DNA from: Ceriagrion tenellum
Lineage: Eukaryota > Arthropoda > Insecta > Odonata > Coenagrionidae
Assembly: GCA_963169105.1 (NCBI GenBank)
Contig: OY720638.1
Coordinates: 11,084,749 to 11,148,748, forward strand
Reading direction: 5' to 3'
Length of the DNA stretch: 64,000 nucleotides
Positions 1 to 11,720 of the stretch are shown piece after piece (positions within the stretch are counted from its first letter, which is position 1; the number at the start of each line of letters is the position of its first letter). The translations under genes were made by a program, and so were the position numbers. A model generated the notes under the pieces. It was not told where the DNA came from and searched no databases. It was given only the letters and a program-made list of their open reading frames with translations.

Positions 1-224
1 AAACATTCTCGCAATATTCAATTGCTTACCTTTTAGCATAGGACTAGTCTTTCTGTTTCTTTTCAGCCAAATGCTTTTGGACTGTGGATTGATATAATGA
101 GCAAAGCCATGTACTGATAACAAATTGTTATTGTTGTGTTTGAGTATGGGAAGGGTAATCACATCCAGTTACCGTTTTATCCGAATAGGTTTGGGAATGG
201 AAATGTTCATTGTTAGTTGGGTGG

Positions 225-565
225 CGGGTTATTTTATCGAGGCGACTTCTGAGGTCATGTGCGTCACGGAGCACAGGTGAGTGGGTCGGTGGAAGGAGGG
301 ATTATTCAAGTCATGGGGAATACTCAGCGACGGTGTGAGACAACTCTTTTGACGTGAGGCGCCAGGGGGACCACGGTTTAACATCCGGTCCGACGGACGG
401 AGTACTCGTACTGAAGTCTCCTTGCGTAACACCCTTATAAGGCTTGGGGATTGAAATCCAGAAATCTCCGACGCTGCCTGGATTTGAACTCCGTCCCTGC
501 GGGTTGGATGTCGGTACTCGAGCCACCGCTCCAACCCGGTCCAACCCCATCCCACGTGCATCCCA
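225..565 (-). mobile_element. tRNA-derived SINE, diverged full-length copy
   Basis: This block matches the SINE at 6621-6920 over its whole length in the same orientation. Shared landmarks are a gaccacggtttaac core near 370-385, a cggagtactcgtact block near 395-410, and a minus-strand tRNA-like head near 475-545 whose B box lies around 480-492. On the minus strand the order is tRNA-like head, core, tail. RNA polymerase III promoters in such heads drive SINE transcription, and mobilisation depends on a partner LINE. It is more diverged than the copy at 6.6 kb, so it is probably older. Short reading frames across it are incidental. Confidence 0.72.
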
Positions 566-1339
566 TGGAGGAGAATAACTGGACCCTCCTACGGCTCAGT
601 TACTCTCTCCGAAAATGGAGTTGACAATTTTTTTATTATGATCCTAATTCTTCATACTTCGATAGAATTTTCAAAGTATGGAGTATTGAAAGCTTTCAGA
701 AGTTTTCATTGGTAATGCGTTGAAAAGCTTTATTAGGGATGGGCTAGCGCAAACAAATCGATAAACTATTCTCGATACCAAAATTTGTACGATACGATTA
801 ATCCTCGATACTCGATTCTTTTATACCACTTGTAAATGAACTAATCATTTTATGGGAGTGAATACGCCCGCATATATATTTAACGCCATTCATTCCGTTA
901 ATTCACTTGAATAATTAAGAATGAATTAAAGTTTAAACTGTTTGCCCTTTGTGTTGCCAAGTAATGATGAATACACGGTGAAACTTCTATTTTTAGCTTC
1001 CAAGGAGCCACCTCCATATAAAAGAAACGTGAAATTGCTGGGCGCATAGAAAAGAGCAAAATAAATAACGGTTAATTAAGATTGAGGATGGCAAAATTGA
1101 AATTTCGTTCTATTTTATTTTCCTCATTTAATGTTTGCCGTTGTATCGCATTAATAGTATCGTGGAATCTAGTCGCTATTCGATTGTTAGTTGCTACCGA
1201 GGATTTGACAGGCTTCAAAACCCATCCCTAAGCGCTATCTTCATCCTTCGTTTTCTTAGAAGGAAAAAGTACGGAAGTTAAATTGTTTTTCTAAGTATCA
1301 CCATGGAGCTGATGAAAGACTGATTGCCTTTTCACCGTT

Positions 1340-2010
1340 GTTGGCCATTGCACATCTGCCACTTCGCTTGTCGCTCGGGTGTCGCGGGGCCACCAAAGCT
1401 CTTTGCGATCGTCGTCGACCGTTCCAATTAATCGCGCGCCGCCGCCATCTTCCCCTACCCCCGCGCGAGACGAACGACGCGTGCCCTGCATGTCCGCCGA
1501 GGACGGTCCCCGGAACAATAGCGCCCCCGCCGAGGGACCCCCCTTTCCTCCACCGTCCGTACGCGGAGAGAGCGGTGAGGACGTGCTTTGATTGTCGCCG
1601 AGGGGCACGACTCCTAACGGCGCGGCACGCTTGCGGCCGCTCAGTGTGGCCGCGGCCGTCCCCGGGCTCGGCGCACGCCATGTTCCCCCTCGGCTCTGAC
1701 TCGCCCGTCGTCTACCAAGAGGCGATCCCCGTGCTGCGGCCCCGCGGCCCGCTGCCTCGCATCCGCGGCCCGCTCCACGGCAGCCGATCCCTCTCCAAGT
1801 ACTACGGCCCGCTGGTGTACGGTGGACACTATCTCCGGGTCACTTACAGGTCAGTGCCGCGTTCTCTCGCCGTGGCCGCTATACGCGCCCCGGGATGGCC
1901 CTCGGGATGGCCGCCTCCAACTCTGCACCCTCGTGTGGGTGGGTGGTTCGCTTCCCGTGGACGCGCCCTCAAATGCTGCGCTCCGGGCGACTCACGTGTG
2001 CCTCGGATGT
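1340..2010. promoter_or_regulatory. CpG-rich island around a candidate first exon
   Basis: GC content and CpG density jump sharply against the AT-rich flanks, with many CG dinucleotides between about 1380 and 2000. The block contains a start codon in reasonable context at 1680 and a splice donor at 1850. The likely role is a promoter with a first exon transcribed on the plus strand. No TATA box or initiator stands out. Long frames on both strands are expected here because stop codons are AT-rich. Confidence 0.5.
1680..1849 (+). CDS. candidate first coding exon of an unrecognised protein
   Basis: An ATG preceded by gcacgcc opens a 170-nt frame of 56 codons plus two bases, and it ends exactly at a consensus donor (ttacag|gtcagt at 1849/1850). 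The peptide starts MFPLGSDSPVVYQEAIPVLR and continues with Pro/Arg-Gly repeats (PRGPLPRIRGPL) and a Tyr-rich end (SKYYGPLVYGGHYLRVTY). There is no signal peptide or membrane segment. Its Tyr/Pro/Arg-rich make-up is typical of the N-termini of cytoskeletal or muscle proteins, but that is only an impression and I do not recognise the family. The codons strongly favour G or C at the third position. The intron phase is 2. The frame runs on past the donor to about 2144, but that part loses protein-like composition and is probably intron. Partner exons were not identified in the window. Confidence 0.5.
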
Positions 2011-2149
2011 TTTGGTCGATCGTCGGATTAGTGGATGCTTCGTGTTTCCCAAGTTTACATAATTGTTTCGTCGTATTCATGGAAATCATAGTGTTCGTCG
2101 TTTTGATGATTTCTGTTCATGGGAAACTGAATAATGAATTGTGATCAAG

Positions 2150-3590
2150 TGTTGGAGAGTGATGATGATGCCGCATGGTTCGTTGGTCTGCTTTTCCGGC
2201 CTTAGTTTCATTCATCTCGATGGTGGAAAAATTCCCTTCCGTCCAATTTATGGTCTTGATGTGTCGTAATTCTCCTTGTCTTCGACGGGAAATGAGGACC
2301 TACCATCGGGAATAGACATGGGTGTCCAAGGCTCTGGCTCGTGGATGTTCTCCGCTGGCCCTATCCACGTCACCCTAGGCCGTCCACTCGCTCTCGCAAC
2401 TCGCTTCGTCGCGGCCGAGAGAAATTACGTGTGTGCGGGATGGGCGGTGCGGAGTCCGGTAGAGCTGCTTGATATGCGGGGAGTTATCGTTTATCCGAAT
2501 GCCGAGGTTCCTTGTCTTTGACGGAATTTTTTGTTGATCCGAATGTTTGAGATTCTCCCGAGACTTCTGAGACCTTTTCATCCATTTTTTCGATTTTTTC
2601 CGAGGTGTCTTCCGGGTCTAATATTGTTAGTATTGTCTGCTTGTGTTTGCTACTTAATTACGTACTACTTCATCTCCGCATCCTCATGGTAACCAACGAG
2701 TTACGTCATGTGTGGGTTTTAGAGGTTGAGTTTTCACAAACATGCACTACTCTGTATCTTGATAATGTCAATGAAGCTACCATCATGTTATTACCAAGTC
2801 ATGCTAAAACATGTATACCTCTTCACTTCTAAGCCCTCTGATTTCTCCTCGAGTTGAGTTTAAGGTTGAACTTCTGAATTACTTCCTTACACGTGGTCTC
2901 CTTGATTCGTATTCTGGATATTTGATGCACCGACTTCATCCTTTGTGGTTCCTGTCCTAATTTGGATCCTTGAGTTGGCTGATGCGGCAATCGCGCCTTG
3001 CAGTTGTCCGTCCTTAGAAATGTATTCATTTTTAACGTAGCTCAAACCTCATTTAAACTTTTTCAAATAAGCTCGAGTGAACTCTGCAAACATGGTAAAC
3101 TTTCGAGCACCTAATTAATATTTTAACCCTTTGATCATGTGGAAATTTTCTTCAGAAATGCCGACGTGATCCCCGCGGACCAGGGAGCTGCTATCGGAGT
3201 TCGTCTTACTCGAGTTAATGGGGAAATGCAGAGCGTTAAAGGTCTTCGGTCGCATTGGAGATGGAATGTCCAAGGTCTCCTCTTTCCCCACTCGTAAATA
3301 TTGAGGCTGGAACGGAAACAACGGATTTTTTTAAAACTGGACGTCCGTCCTTGTTCATTATTTAAATTTTGACGCACTGCACACGTGGGGTGCTTTCAAG
3401 ATATGTAACCGTCAATTGTGGAGTGGCACAAAACTACTAAGGAACGTGTCTTATTTTGACCGATGTCAAGCTATGTAGGTAGTGATAAAAACTTGTAAAT
3501 TACTAAATCCTCGCTTGGAAGTGCCTTTAACTGTGTTGTGCGAATTTCGTAGGTTGTTGGGTGTTCGTATCCTGAAATTCAGAGAAATTA
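2150..3590. other. no recognisable gene
   Basis: AT-rich sequence without a convincing exon, RNA gene or repeat boundary. Short frames at 2276-2521 and 2605-2832 show no family resemblance. It is probably intron of the gene starting at 1680, or intergenic. Confidence 0.4.
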
Positions 3591-3959
3591 ATGCTCTGTT
3601 ATAGTCGAAGCGGTAGTCGCCCGGGGAGGAAGACCGTGGTAGGGAGAAGGGGGGGGGGGTGACGGTGGCGCGTGCCAATACCTCTAGGAAATGGACAACA
3701 TTCGAGCATGATATTTAGCTGAGTTAGTGTAGTCCTAGTATGTGCCAAAACCACAAAAATATGGACGCAAACGCAAAAGCTCTCGAAAGCCTCCTTGTCA
3801 AAAACGCAAACCAAGGGCGAGTACAATAGTGCTGTCATCTATCGATAAAGTTTCCCCGTTGGCGACAATAGTGAATTCAGATATTTTCCTGAGTTTCCAC
3901 CAGCTGGTGTAGTCGTATGTTGCGAGGAAAACTGCGGAAGAGAAATGTTCTATTAATTC

Positions 3960-5040
3960 CGCGGACCCTTTTGTGCCAAAGGCTTTTAGGGATATGTTTG
4001 CCGCGTTCCTGCGAACCGAGCGCTCATTCATTCGTCGAATGCGACCACCTGCGTGCGGTGACAGTTCGTCACCCCGGAGACGCGAGCCGAAGGAGCCCCC
4101 CGACCCCCCTCTCGCCTTCCGCGGAAGTGACGCGTGCGGCGGACGTGGCTCGCGGACGAGGCAGCCATTTGAATGCTGGTGGTCACCTGCCGGGGGTTCC
4201 GGTGGTCGAAATCGAATCCGGTACCTCGGCGAGTGTGCTCGAGGGTCCGTTGTCACGTAGATGTGCGACTCGAAAATCTATTCTTCTCCACACCCACGTT
4301 TTATAAGGTTCCCATTTACGCGAACCTTTGTTCATTCGTGGTCCGCAACGACAATTTTTCTAAACCATCCAATGCTCTGTTTCGTAATCGAGTTTAAAAA
4401 TCTTTTCTTTTACTCTAGGCTCAGTGTGTCTCATCAATCCCAAGTGCTAAGATGCAGCCATATACTTGTGAATTAAAATCACTGATGGTAGAAGAGCTTC
4501 GGAAAACTTCTCCTGTAGTGTTTCTTTACTAAGAAAAAAAATCTCATTTGATTCGAGACGAGGTATGCTTGTGGTCCATGGCGTGCCAATGTAAACTATG
4601 CTGTGTGATAGAAGTCTGAAGCACGCCAATGGTAAGCTCCTGCTATCTCGTGCATGCCAGCGATGGAAGAACTGTGTTGAAACGCTGTGTTGTTACGCTT
4701 TTTCGGAACTCATTACGTTGTGAATGGTCATTAAGCTTTCATTATTTACCTCACACTTCTGCGCGGTGGATTTTCTCTCCATCGTAAAGAAATTTCTGAG
4801 TTCAATGAATAAATTCTGTCGTTCGTCTCTCCTCCCGAAAGGGTTTCGGTTTCCTCCGCGGAGAGCTTCTCGATTACCGGTTGCAGCCTCCGCCTCCCTA
4901 GAGTCGAGGTCGTGTTCGAGGACCACCGTCTTCGACTCGGGCTCGAGCTTCCGACCTCTCGGGATGAGGTGTGTTGAGGGGCTCGATCGTGGCCGAGAGC
5001 GCGCTGCGTTCGAATGAGCCGAGGTTGCGCGAAGATGAGA
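3960..5040. other. two CpG-rich segments, function unclear
   Basis: GC-rich blocks lie at about 3990-4260 and 4830-5030, separated by AT-rich DNA. Both carry overlapping open frames on both strands, including a 152-codon minus frame at 3798-4256, which is what high GC content produces by chance. A splice donor or start as clean as the one at 1680-1849 was not found. They could be alternative first exons or regulatory islands. Confidence 0.3.
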
Positions 5041-5049
5041 TAGATTCGT

Positions 5050-6600
5050 CAAGTAAAGCCATCTTTTACCTCTCCCGGCTCGATAATGGATCGGTGTAGC
5101 TCATGGAATAACGTCTTCGACCTCGAAGAAATGCCCCACGGTGGTTGGCATGGCTCGTGGCTCTCCCTCATATAACTGCTCATCACTCTTAAGTTGCACG
5201 TTTTGCGTACTTACCTCCCCATTCAGAACTTTCTCTTGTGGGTGTGGAGTGGTGCGAGTGCAGTCCCCTGCTCTGTCCGATTGATTGCATTGATGCTCCC
5301 GTGATATTTTAAGATTCCTCTTTCGATTGAGAAAAAATATTTAATCGTATCTCCTTAGCCGTCCCAACATTTAAATCTGCGAGCCACCATTTCCGAGGAA
5401 CAACTGCTGAAACTTTCAGTACATCACATTGGAGTAAGTTGTAGTTTGTTTGCCTACATGTCCGTGGCCATTTCGTCGATTTTAAATTTGGGCTAAGGCA
5501 TCGATCATGTTGGATGGTTTTATTGTTCACAAATCCCCTCACATACTTTTTAATCATGCTCTTGTGCCATAAATTTTGCTGTTGAACTAGCGCGGTTTCT
5601 GAGGAGATTTTTTGCGGCCGACTTTGGGTCAATGTTGTAAGCCTAGTACTTATAAAAAGTGGGAGCAATTTCGGGGGTGCATTTCCTGTGCTTGGATTAT
5701 TCAATCACGCTTTCAACATCGTTAAAGTTAGACCAAAACTTATGCTTTCTTAAGAATTGAGTGAGTATTACGCCAAAATGGCTATTTGATAACTGGGCTA
5801 CTAGATCGCCCGTGCGTGCCACGCCGCCATGGCTCGCTTACCCGCAGTGGCCCGGAGTATATTTATCGCTTTGGAAGCGAAGAAGCCAGTCTTACTATCA
5901 TCCAGAAGTCTTATCTTGCAAATCTTAACCCCCGCCACGAGTTGGGAGAAAGGACGATTGCCAGTATTAATCGCTGGCTAGAGTGGAAACTGTGCGACAA
6001 TACACTTCATGTGGTGAATGGGGCCGGAAAATATTCAAATTGCCCTTGGCCACAGTCACTGTGCACGTCTATGAAGTGGCATCAACAGTCGATACTATAG
6101 ATCTCGCCTAAAAAAAACCTGCCTTCCACGCGTCATTCGTGTAAATGACCTTCTTTTGGTAATTTTCTCGAGAATGTGCAGATAAATGAATGAAGATATG
6201 AATGTTTTGTGTGATTGAATTGAGACTCACGACTGATTTTTATGATGTTCCGAAGTACTGCCCAAGGACTCTCTCTGGTGGCCAATCGGCGCAATAAGTG
6301 CGACTGAAACACGGGATTTTGCGCAGAAGATGATCACTGAAACTTGTTTCCAAGTGCAACTCGTGAAGCTGCAGTATGGCCGTGTTTCGCGTGTCTTTTG
6401 CCGGAGAGAACAGGGTCTGCCACTCGCGGAACAAACCGGGAATATTTTTTTTCCTCGCGCAGTTGTCGGACTTCGAGCTCTGATCGTCTGTTGTCGCTGC
6501 GCAAGGCGCGTGGGCGATTGGCATTAAAGGCCTCCCGAGGCATGCTCCTCTTCTCAAAATCAGTGTAGGCACTCGGCGTCCGGAAAAATCGACGTGCTCC
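5050..6600. other. no recognisable gene
   Basis: Mixed-composition sequence. A 131-codon minus frame at 5309-5704 has no domain or compositional support and is left unassigned. Confidence 0.4.
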
Positions 6601-6620
6601 ATCGACATTTATTTGGATTG

Positions 6621-6920
6621 GATTGGATTTTGGGGAGGCGACCGACAGCTAAGGTCATTTGCACCATAGGGGATAGGTAAGGGAGGAAGGGTGGATAGAA
6701 ACCCGGCGTCGGCATTAGCCTGCTCTTAATGAAAGGCGGCAAGGGGACCACGGTTTAACGTCTCATCCGACTGACGGAGTACTGTACTTGAAGTACCCTC
6801 CAGAAGTCACTCAAGTGGGGATCAGATTTCCTCTGAAAAACATCCTCTGCAGGGATTTGAACCCTGGCTGTCCGTGTGGTTAGCCAGTACTCTAGCCACC
6901 ACGCCAACGCCATCCCCCGA
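6621..6920 (-). mobile_element. tRNA-derived SINE, best-preserved copy
   Basis: Read on the minus strand the order is: a tRNA-like head with an A-box-like ggcgtggtggctagagtac near 6890-6911; a B box ggttcaaatcc near 6855-6865; a unique block with gtactccgtcagtcggatga; a core with gttaaaccgtggtcccctt near 6735-6760 and aatgccgacgccgggtttct near 6700-6720; and a tail of repeated ccaat units near 6621-6635. The head marks a polymerase III-transcribed SINE, and the ccaat repeats are probably the 3' tail. Related copies are at 225-565 and 63816-64000, and a core-only relative is at 41885-42060. Confidence 0.82.
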
Positions 6921-7029
6921 CATTTATTTTTAAGCCTCTGGAAATTGTCAATGTTGCCGTTCAGTGACTGACGAGACCCTACATCTACATCTAGGTTTCC
7001 CCCTAGGTTTCTCGCCGCTGACACTGAGC

Positions 7030-9130
7030 GAAATGATTCACTTGGCTAGTTGACTGTTTTATTGCTCTCGGCTGGCCTTTCGTAACGCCTCATTTCTGGT
7101 TCTTCTTAAATATCGCTAGCGTTCTTGTGTAAGCGTTTTCTTTCGCCATGTTTGTCGTGGACGTCCTTGTCATTCTTTTTATGCGATTCCCCGTCTGAGC
7201 CTCTGCTCGGCAAAGTCAATGCAAATACCACGCCGACTGGTTTGTGCGTGCTTGGGTATGTTGAAATCACGGGAGGGAGGACCTGACGAGTCTGTTGTCT
7301 ATGAATCCTCGGTGGAACACGCTTGCGAATCCATAACTGTAAACTAATCCATAAACTCGGTGGGGAGAGTAGTTCAGCCTGGTTTTACGTTGCAGCCTTG
7401 TGGATTGCTACTTTTTTGTCTTTAAATTACCGAGCACAGTGAAATTCTCTTGTCCTACTCTGTGGAAATGAGTATTGCAAATGTACATGCTCTTTCTCAT
7501 TGAAGCCGTCATTTGGTGACGGCTGTGTGGTGAGTAGACTTAAGGCCGTTTTCGAACTTGGCAAATCTTCCCTTGGTACCTAGAGCTCATTGGGCGGAAA
7601 TGACGTGAATTTCACCTGACCGCTGACGTCATATTCTCTAGATGCATAGTAAAGAAACCGTGTACATGAAAAAGCAGTCTTGTTATGCTCACTGTATGTG
7701 AAGTTAGAATGCGGGGTGTAATAATATGGGTACGTTTATTAAATTGAAGTAAAGAAACTTTCAAATGGATACCTTTTTATCATTAGTACGTATATTTTTG
7801 TGATATTCATTCATTTTTTGTGGAAGAATTGATGAACTCGCTATGTGTTATAGGAGTTTCAAATGTGAATATACTGCTGAAGTATTTGGTAATTAATAAT
7901 TCTGTGAAAATATATATGAGGACCCCAGTAGTCAAGGGGTCTAAGTAACAAAACCATTGTTTAGAGAAAACTTAAGTCAAAGTTGAAAATGTTTGGTTCA
8001 ACCCACTTAGTAGTTAAGAGGCATTACCCTAGATAGCAGCACCTGTCAAGAAAATCACTTGGATCCCTTTACCACCTGAAAGATTAATATTTTCACATCC
8101 CATTCCTGTACCTAACTTATTATTTTCAAAAATGTCACTTAGACCCCTTGACTTCTGGGGTCCACATATGTAAATTGTAAATATTCCGTACTTATTTACT
8201 TTATTGAACCCATAAATTCGATTTTTCTTGCACTGGAAGGAAAAAAATGCCATCGTTGAAAAATTATGGTCCGATGAAAGGTACTCTCAGGTAGCCATAA
8301 TTTCATTGGCAGCATAAGTTTCAACAAACCAGCATTATAATTGTGAATACCACTTAGCATCGGAGAGGTTTTACTGCATTCACCAAAGAAGGGGAAAATT
8401 AGCCTTAAGTGTAAATATAAGTTATTTTTAACGGAATTATGTTAGTGACAACGCATGTAATTTATCAGCCAACAGTTGAAGATCATAGTTTGTTTGTTCG
8501 GAGTTTAATACATTAATATACTGTCACGTGTCATTTACTATTGGAAAAAACACGTTGTGATGTCTTCTTGTGCATAAAGACGTTGGCTGTGGTGAAATAT
8601 AGCGGGCAATATTTCGTTCACTTTAGGAGCCCCTATTTATTAAAGCATGATTATTACCTCCATATTATGCCATATATGAATTATTTTATTCACAAGAAAT
8701 ACGATTCTAAAAATAATATTGCCATTTAAATTGCCGCATAAGAATGAGAAGCAATTTCGAGAAGTTATAGACAACAATCATCTAAAATTATGATTGTTGA
8801 TGCCGCTTTTGGTATTTTTAACGAGATGATGCCCGCATGATGCCTCTTCCTTGGAAGGACGGCAACGAAAGTGTCAAGTGAGGATTCCACTCGGTCTGCC
8901 TGGGGATCGAGATGACTTGATTGGCAGTTAACTACTGTGCGTTAGTCCAGTTGGAAAACGGCCGAAAGCTGGTTTGGATTGAGGAGTATTATTGCTCATC
9001 ATTGCTCTTCCCCGAGAGGCGTAAGTGTTACTGAATGGCCAACTTCCCTCATCCATATCTTAGAATGAGGGGACCGCCGTGCACTTCGAAACCTTGAAAT
9101 TGTTTTCTGATTGCCCGCACCAATGAACAC
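7030..9130. other. no recognisable gene
   Basis: AT-rich DNA with no exon-like frame, RNA gene or identified repeat. It contains a short inverted pair built on gaccccagtagtcaaggggtc-like sequence near 7920-7940 and 8148-8163. A ctacatctacatcta tract just upstream (6977-6993) resembles a LINE 3' tail but is too short to assign. Confidence 0.35.
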
Positions 9131-9136
9131 TGCAAT

Positions 9137-9301
9137 CAGTGCGAAATTCCACAGCACAAATATCATTCGCCTTGAGCGGCACTCGAACTCAGGTCTTCGC
9201 GCCGAGTGCTTGGGCCAGTTATTCTACTCAGGCGTTCCCTTCCCCTTTTGTGGATAGTCCCGGTCGAGGTGAATGACTTAACATCAGTGGAATTATGCAC
9301 T
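9137..9301 (-). mobile_element. TIR-bounded element with a tRNA-like interior
   Basis: Imperfect inverted ends (agtgcgaaattccac at 9138-9152 and gtggaattatgcact at 9287-9301) enclose a minus-strand tRNA-like sequence at about 9163-9235. It shows complementary acceptor-like ends (gcctgag and ctcaaggc), a D-arm-like segment and a T-arm with gagttcgagtgcc. The fold is degenerate, so it is not a functional tRNA gene. The same inverted ends bound the fold-back at 33105-33213, so this is a repeat family that combines a SINE-like pol III interior with MITE-like ends. Confidence 0.55.
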
Positions 9302-9309
9302 AATGCGCA

Positions 9310-10240
9310 CTTGCGGATGACTCCTTAAATGTTACACCGTGACTACTCCCAGTATTCCCAAAATTTGAAGCGTGACGCTATCGGTGGCACCATCTCCTAT
9401 CCATTTCTGCCTTTTTTCCTCAAGCCACTGATCATCGGATGGGCAATGCTGCTCTGAGGTTCCTGTGCAGCGGTATAAATGGCGGCTTCGCCGAAGGCGT
9501 CGTGTTTTCAAGTGGACTTGATTTCCTCTGCCCGTGCGTTATTGTCGCCGTTCATCAGGGTGGCCCATTAAAATTAAATCTTCAAATGTTTCTCGCTCCT
9601 CCCTAATTTGTTGCAAAATGACCGGAAAACTGCAAAATATTATCTCATCATTTCACCTTGGGCCGTGTCCGTCGCAGTTAAAATTTTTTGCGTGAACGCC
9701 ATCTAAGCCTCGCCTAGTACCGTCGCAATTTTAGACGCATTGAGGTAAACATTGGCCCAAAGAGTTTTCTGATTACTTATTTGGCTTCGAATTGGGGGCG
9801 GGAGCGGCGTGAAAAATTTTAAGACGTGTTTTTTCTGGACCTCATTTTGGCATCCATGGCACCCCTGAGGAAATGATCCAGATTTGTTCCTTGGAAATAG
9901 AATTATCTTCGGTTAGGTAAATCATCGTGAGTTTACTGTTCAGTAGGATTTCATTTCGCCGTAATTACCCAGCGGTATCCTCTGCAAGTATGTATTTCAA
10001 TGGAATTGGTAATACTTCTTGAAGTGCGGTCTTCGGCATCTCGGCATCATATCCGTTGTGTTTGTTTTGGATCTCCAATTGGAATGCCCGGGGGTTTGAG
10101 TGAGCCCGCTGCTGTACAGAACAACCTCTCCCCCCTTCCTGATCAGCACTGGAGACAGTGACACGTTTTTCCCATGGGATGAATTTGGAGCCATTCCGAA
10201 TAAGTTCACCAGATTTAGGCTTTATTCAGTGGGAGGTTGT
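9310..10240. other. no recognisable gene
   Basis: No coding or RNA signal was found between the tRNA-like element and the fold-back cluster that starts at 10243. Confidence 0.35.
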
Positions 10241-10242
10241 CG

Positions 10243-10346
10243 AAATGAAAACAGCAGAATCGCACTTTTCCACGAATTTTAATTCACACTGCTCTACGCA
10301 TTGCATAAAACTTTGTGGAAAAGTGACATCCTGTTGTTTTCATGAT
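10243..10346. repeat. small fold-back element
   Basis: A left arm containing atgaaaacagcagaatcgca (about 10245-10275) is inverted at about 10314-10346. The arms share the cacttttccac block that also occurs in the tail of the next element. It immediately precedes the left 14-bp target duplication of the 1.6 kb element at 10370, which may therefore have inserted into or beside a relative. Confidence 0.5.
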
Positions 10347-10487
10347 GGAGCGATTCGTATGAATAAAAATATCCATGATAAAAACAACTTAGTTTCAATC
10401 GACATCATTTTATTATACATGCGACCCGGGTTTCAGCAACTTCGTGCCATCATCAGGTGACAAATATCACAGGTGGCCGGGTGTATG

Positions 10488-10820
10488 TATGGTTGAAGGT
10501 GGGGAAGGACGAAACGGAGGGGGGGGGGAAGTTGAGACAAAGTAACATTTTGCATGTTAATGACAAAGGTGCCAAACTGGACTTCTTATACTTCTTCAAT
10601 TTGAAATTGTAAATAGCCCGCATATTTTATGTAATGACCATTTGTTCCCGACGCATCCCCCCCTCCTTAAAATAGACCTCCCTCTACCCCCAACCCAAAA
10701 CCGTTAACCTTATCACCGGTCACCTTATCCGTCCTTCACTGCGCGATCATTCCTTTCACTTTGTCTCAACTTCCCCCCCCCCCACCCCCTTCACTTCGTC
10801 CTTCCCCACCTTCAACCATA
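10488..10820. mobile_element. nested MITE with G/C-tract inverted repeats
   Basis: The left arm tatggttgaaggtggggaag (from 10488) continues through a G run into aagttgagacaaagt (to about 10544). It is mirrored at about 10757-10820 by ctttgtctcaacttc, a C run, and caccttcaaccata. The arms are about 60 bp each and the whole is about 330 bp with no coding potential. It lies inside the 10370-12014 element and is therefore younger. The G/C homopolymer in each arm could pair in a very stable stem. Confidence 0.7.
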
Positions 10821-11030
10821 AACCGTATAAACGCGTCTTTTTAAGCGTCGAAGTTGAAGACAACATTTTGGGGCTTTTTTTCTCCTATCGCGAGGTTTTG
10901 CGGACCTAACTTCGAACTTTCGGCCATTATCAAAGCCTTCCGGACAGTCACACCTTATTTCAAATGCCGTTTTCCCCCACCATTTTCCTTATGCACAAGT
11001 CGTAGTCGCTGTGAGTCTGGGTCTTTTAAA

Positions 11031-11720
11031 GCCGTGTCCCAATTCGTTAGGCATCAGGGAGGATGCGGTTAGCTACCTAAATATTTAGAGGCCTTTTGCT
11101 AAGGGAGCTTGATTTGGGACATCCGTCGCTAGTGTTGCCGTCTACCGAGCTGGAAACGAATGAAAAACATATGAGTAATTAATAAAGGACTGAATGAAAC
11201 AAATGAAACCTGAAATTAAGACATTTTTGGCGCCTTTGGCTACCTTCGTATGCGTTGTGAAATTTGGAAAGTGAAATAACATTATTTTCATCCATTTCGT
11301 TATTTGGAGATTTGTTAGTTTTTAGTTTTCGGGGTATTTTAGTTTTTGTAGGTGTTCTGGGATTTAAATTCGTTTTTTTTTAAACTAAGAAGAACTTTTC
11401 TTTTGAAGTCGGGTGTTGGGTTGTGAAATATTAGAGAATTCTTTCACTTACAGTCAAAATACTTGCCGGCCATGTTTGCCACTTTTCAACTACTTCCTTG
11501 TTTACGATTTTCCTTGTACGACGCATGCAGCGCTTTGCATGATGGGAAATTCAATATGGAGGCGGATTTAGGATAAACTCCATCTACCCTAAATTTCACC
11601 CCCGAGAAAGGCACCTAAATCCGCTCCCCCGTGATGCCTAACGACATGGGATACTCTTCAAGATGGCGTCCTCCCTAAATCTGCCGATTTAGCTGCCTAA
11701 ATGGCGAATTGGGACACAGC
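11031..11720. mobile_element. nested TIR element
   Basis: Terminal inverted repeats gccgtgtcccaattcg (11031-11046) and cgaattgggacacagc (11705-11720) are each flanked by tttaaa. Subterminal gcctaaat/atttagg blocks are also inverted. The length is about 690 bp with no transposase. The tttaaa flank suggests a TTAA-type or similar target, but the superfamily is not certain. It is the second element inserted in the 10370-12014 element. Confidence 0.62.

Noticed and set aside
1850..2144. Continuation of the 268-codon plus frame past the splice donor
   Set aside because: Composition becomes unlike a protein after a consensus donor. Treated as intron read-through.
3798..4256. 152-codon minus frame
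   Set aside because: Lies in a CpG-rich block where long chance frames are expected. No domain, start context or splice support.
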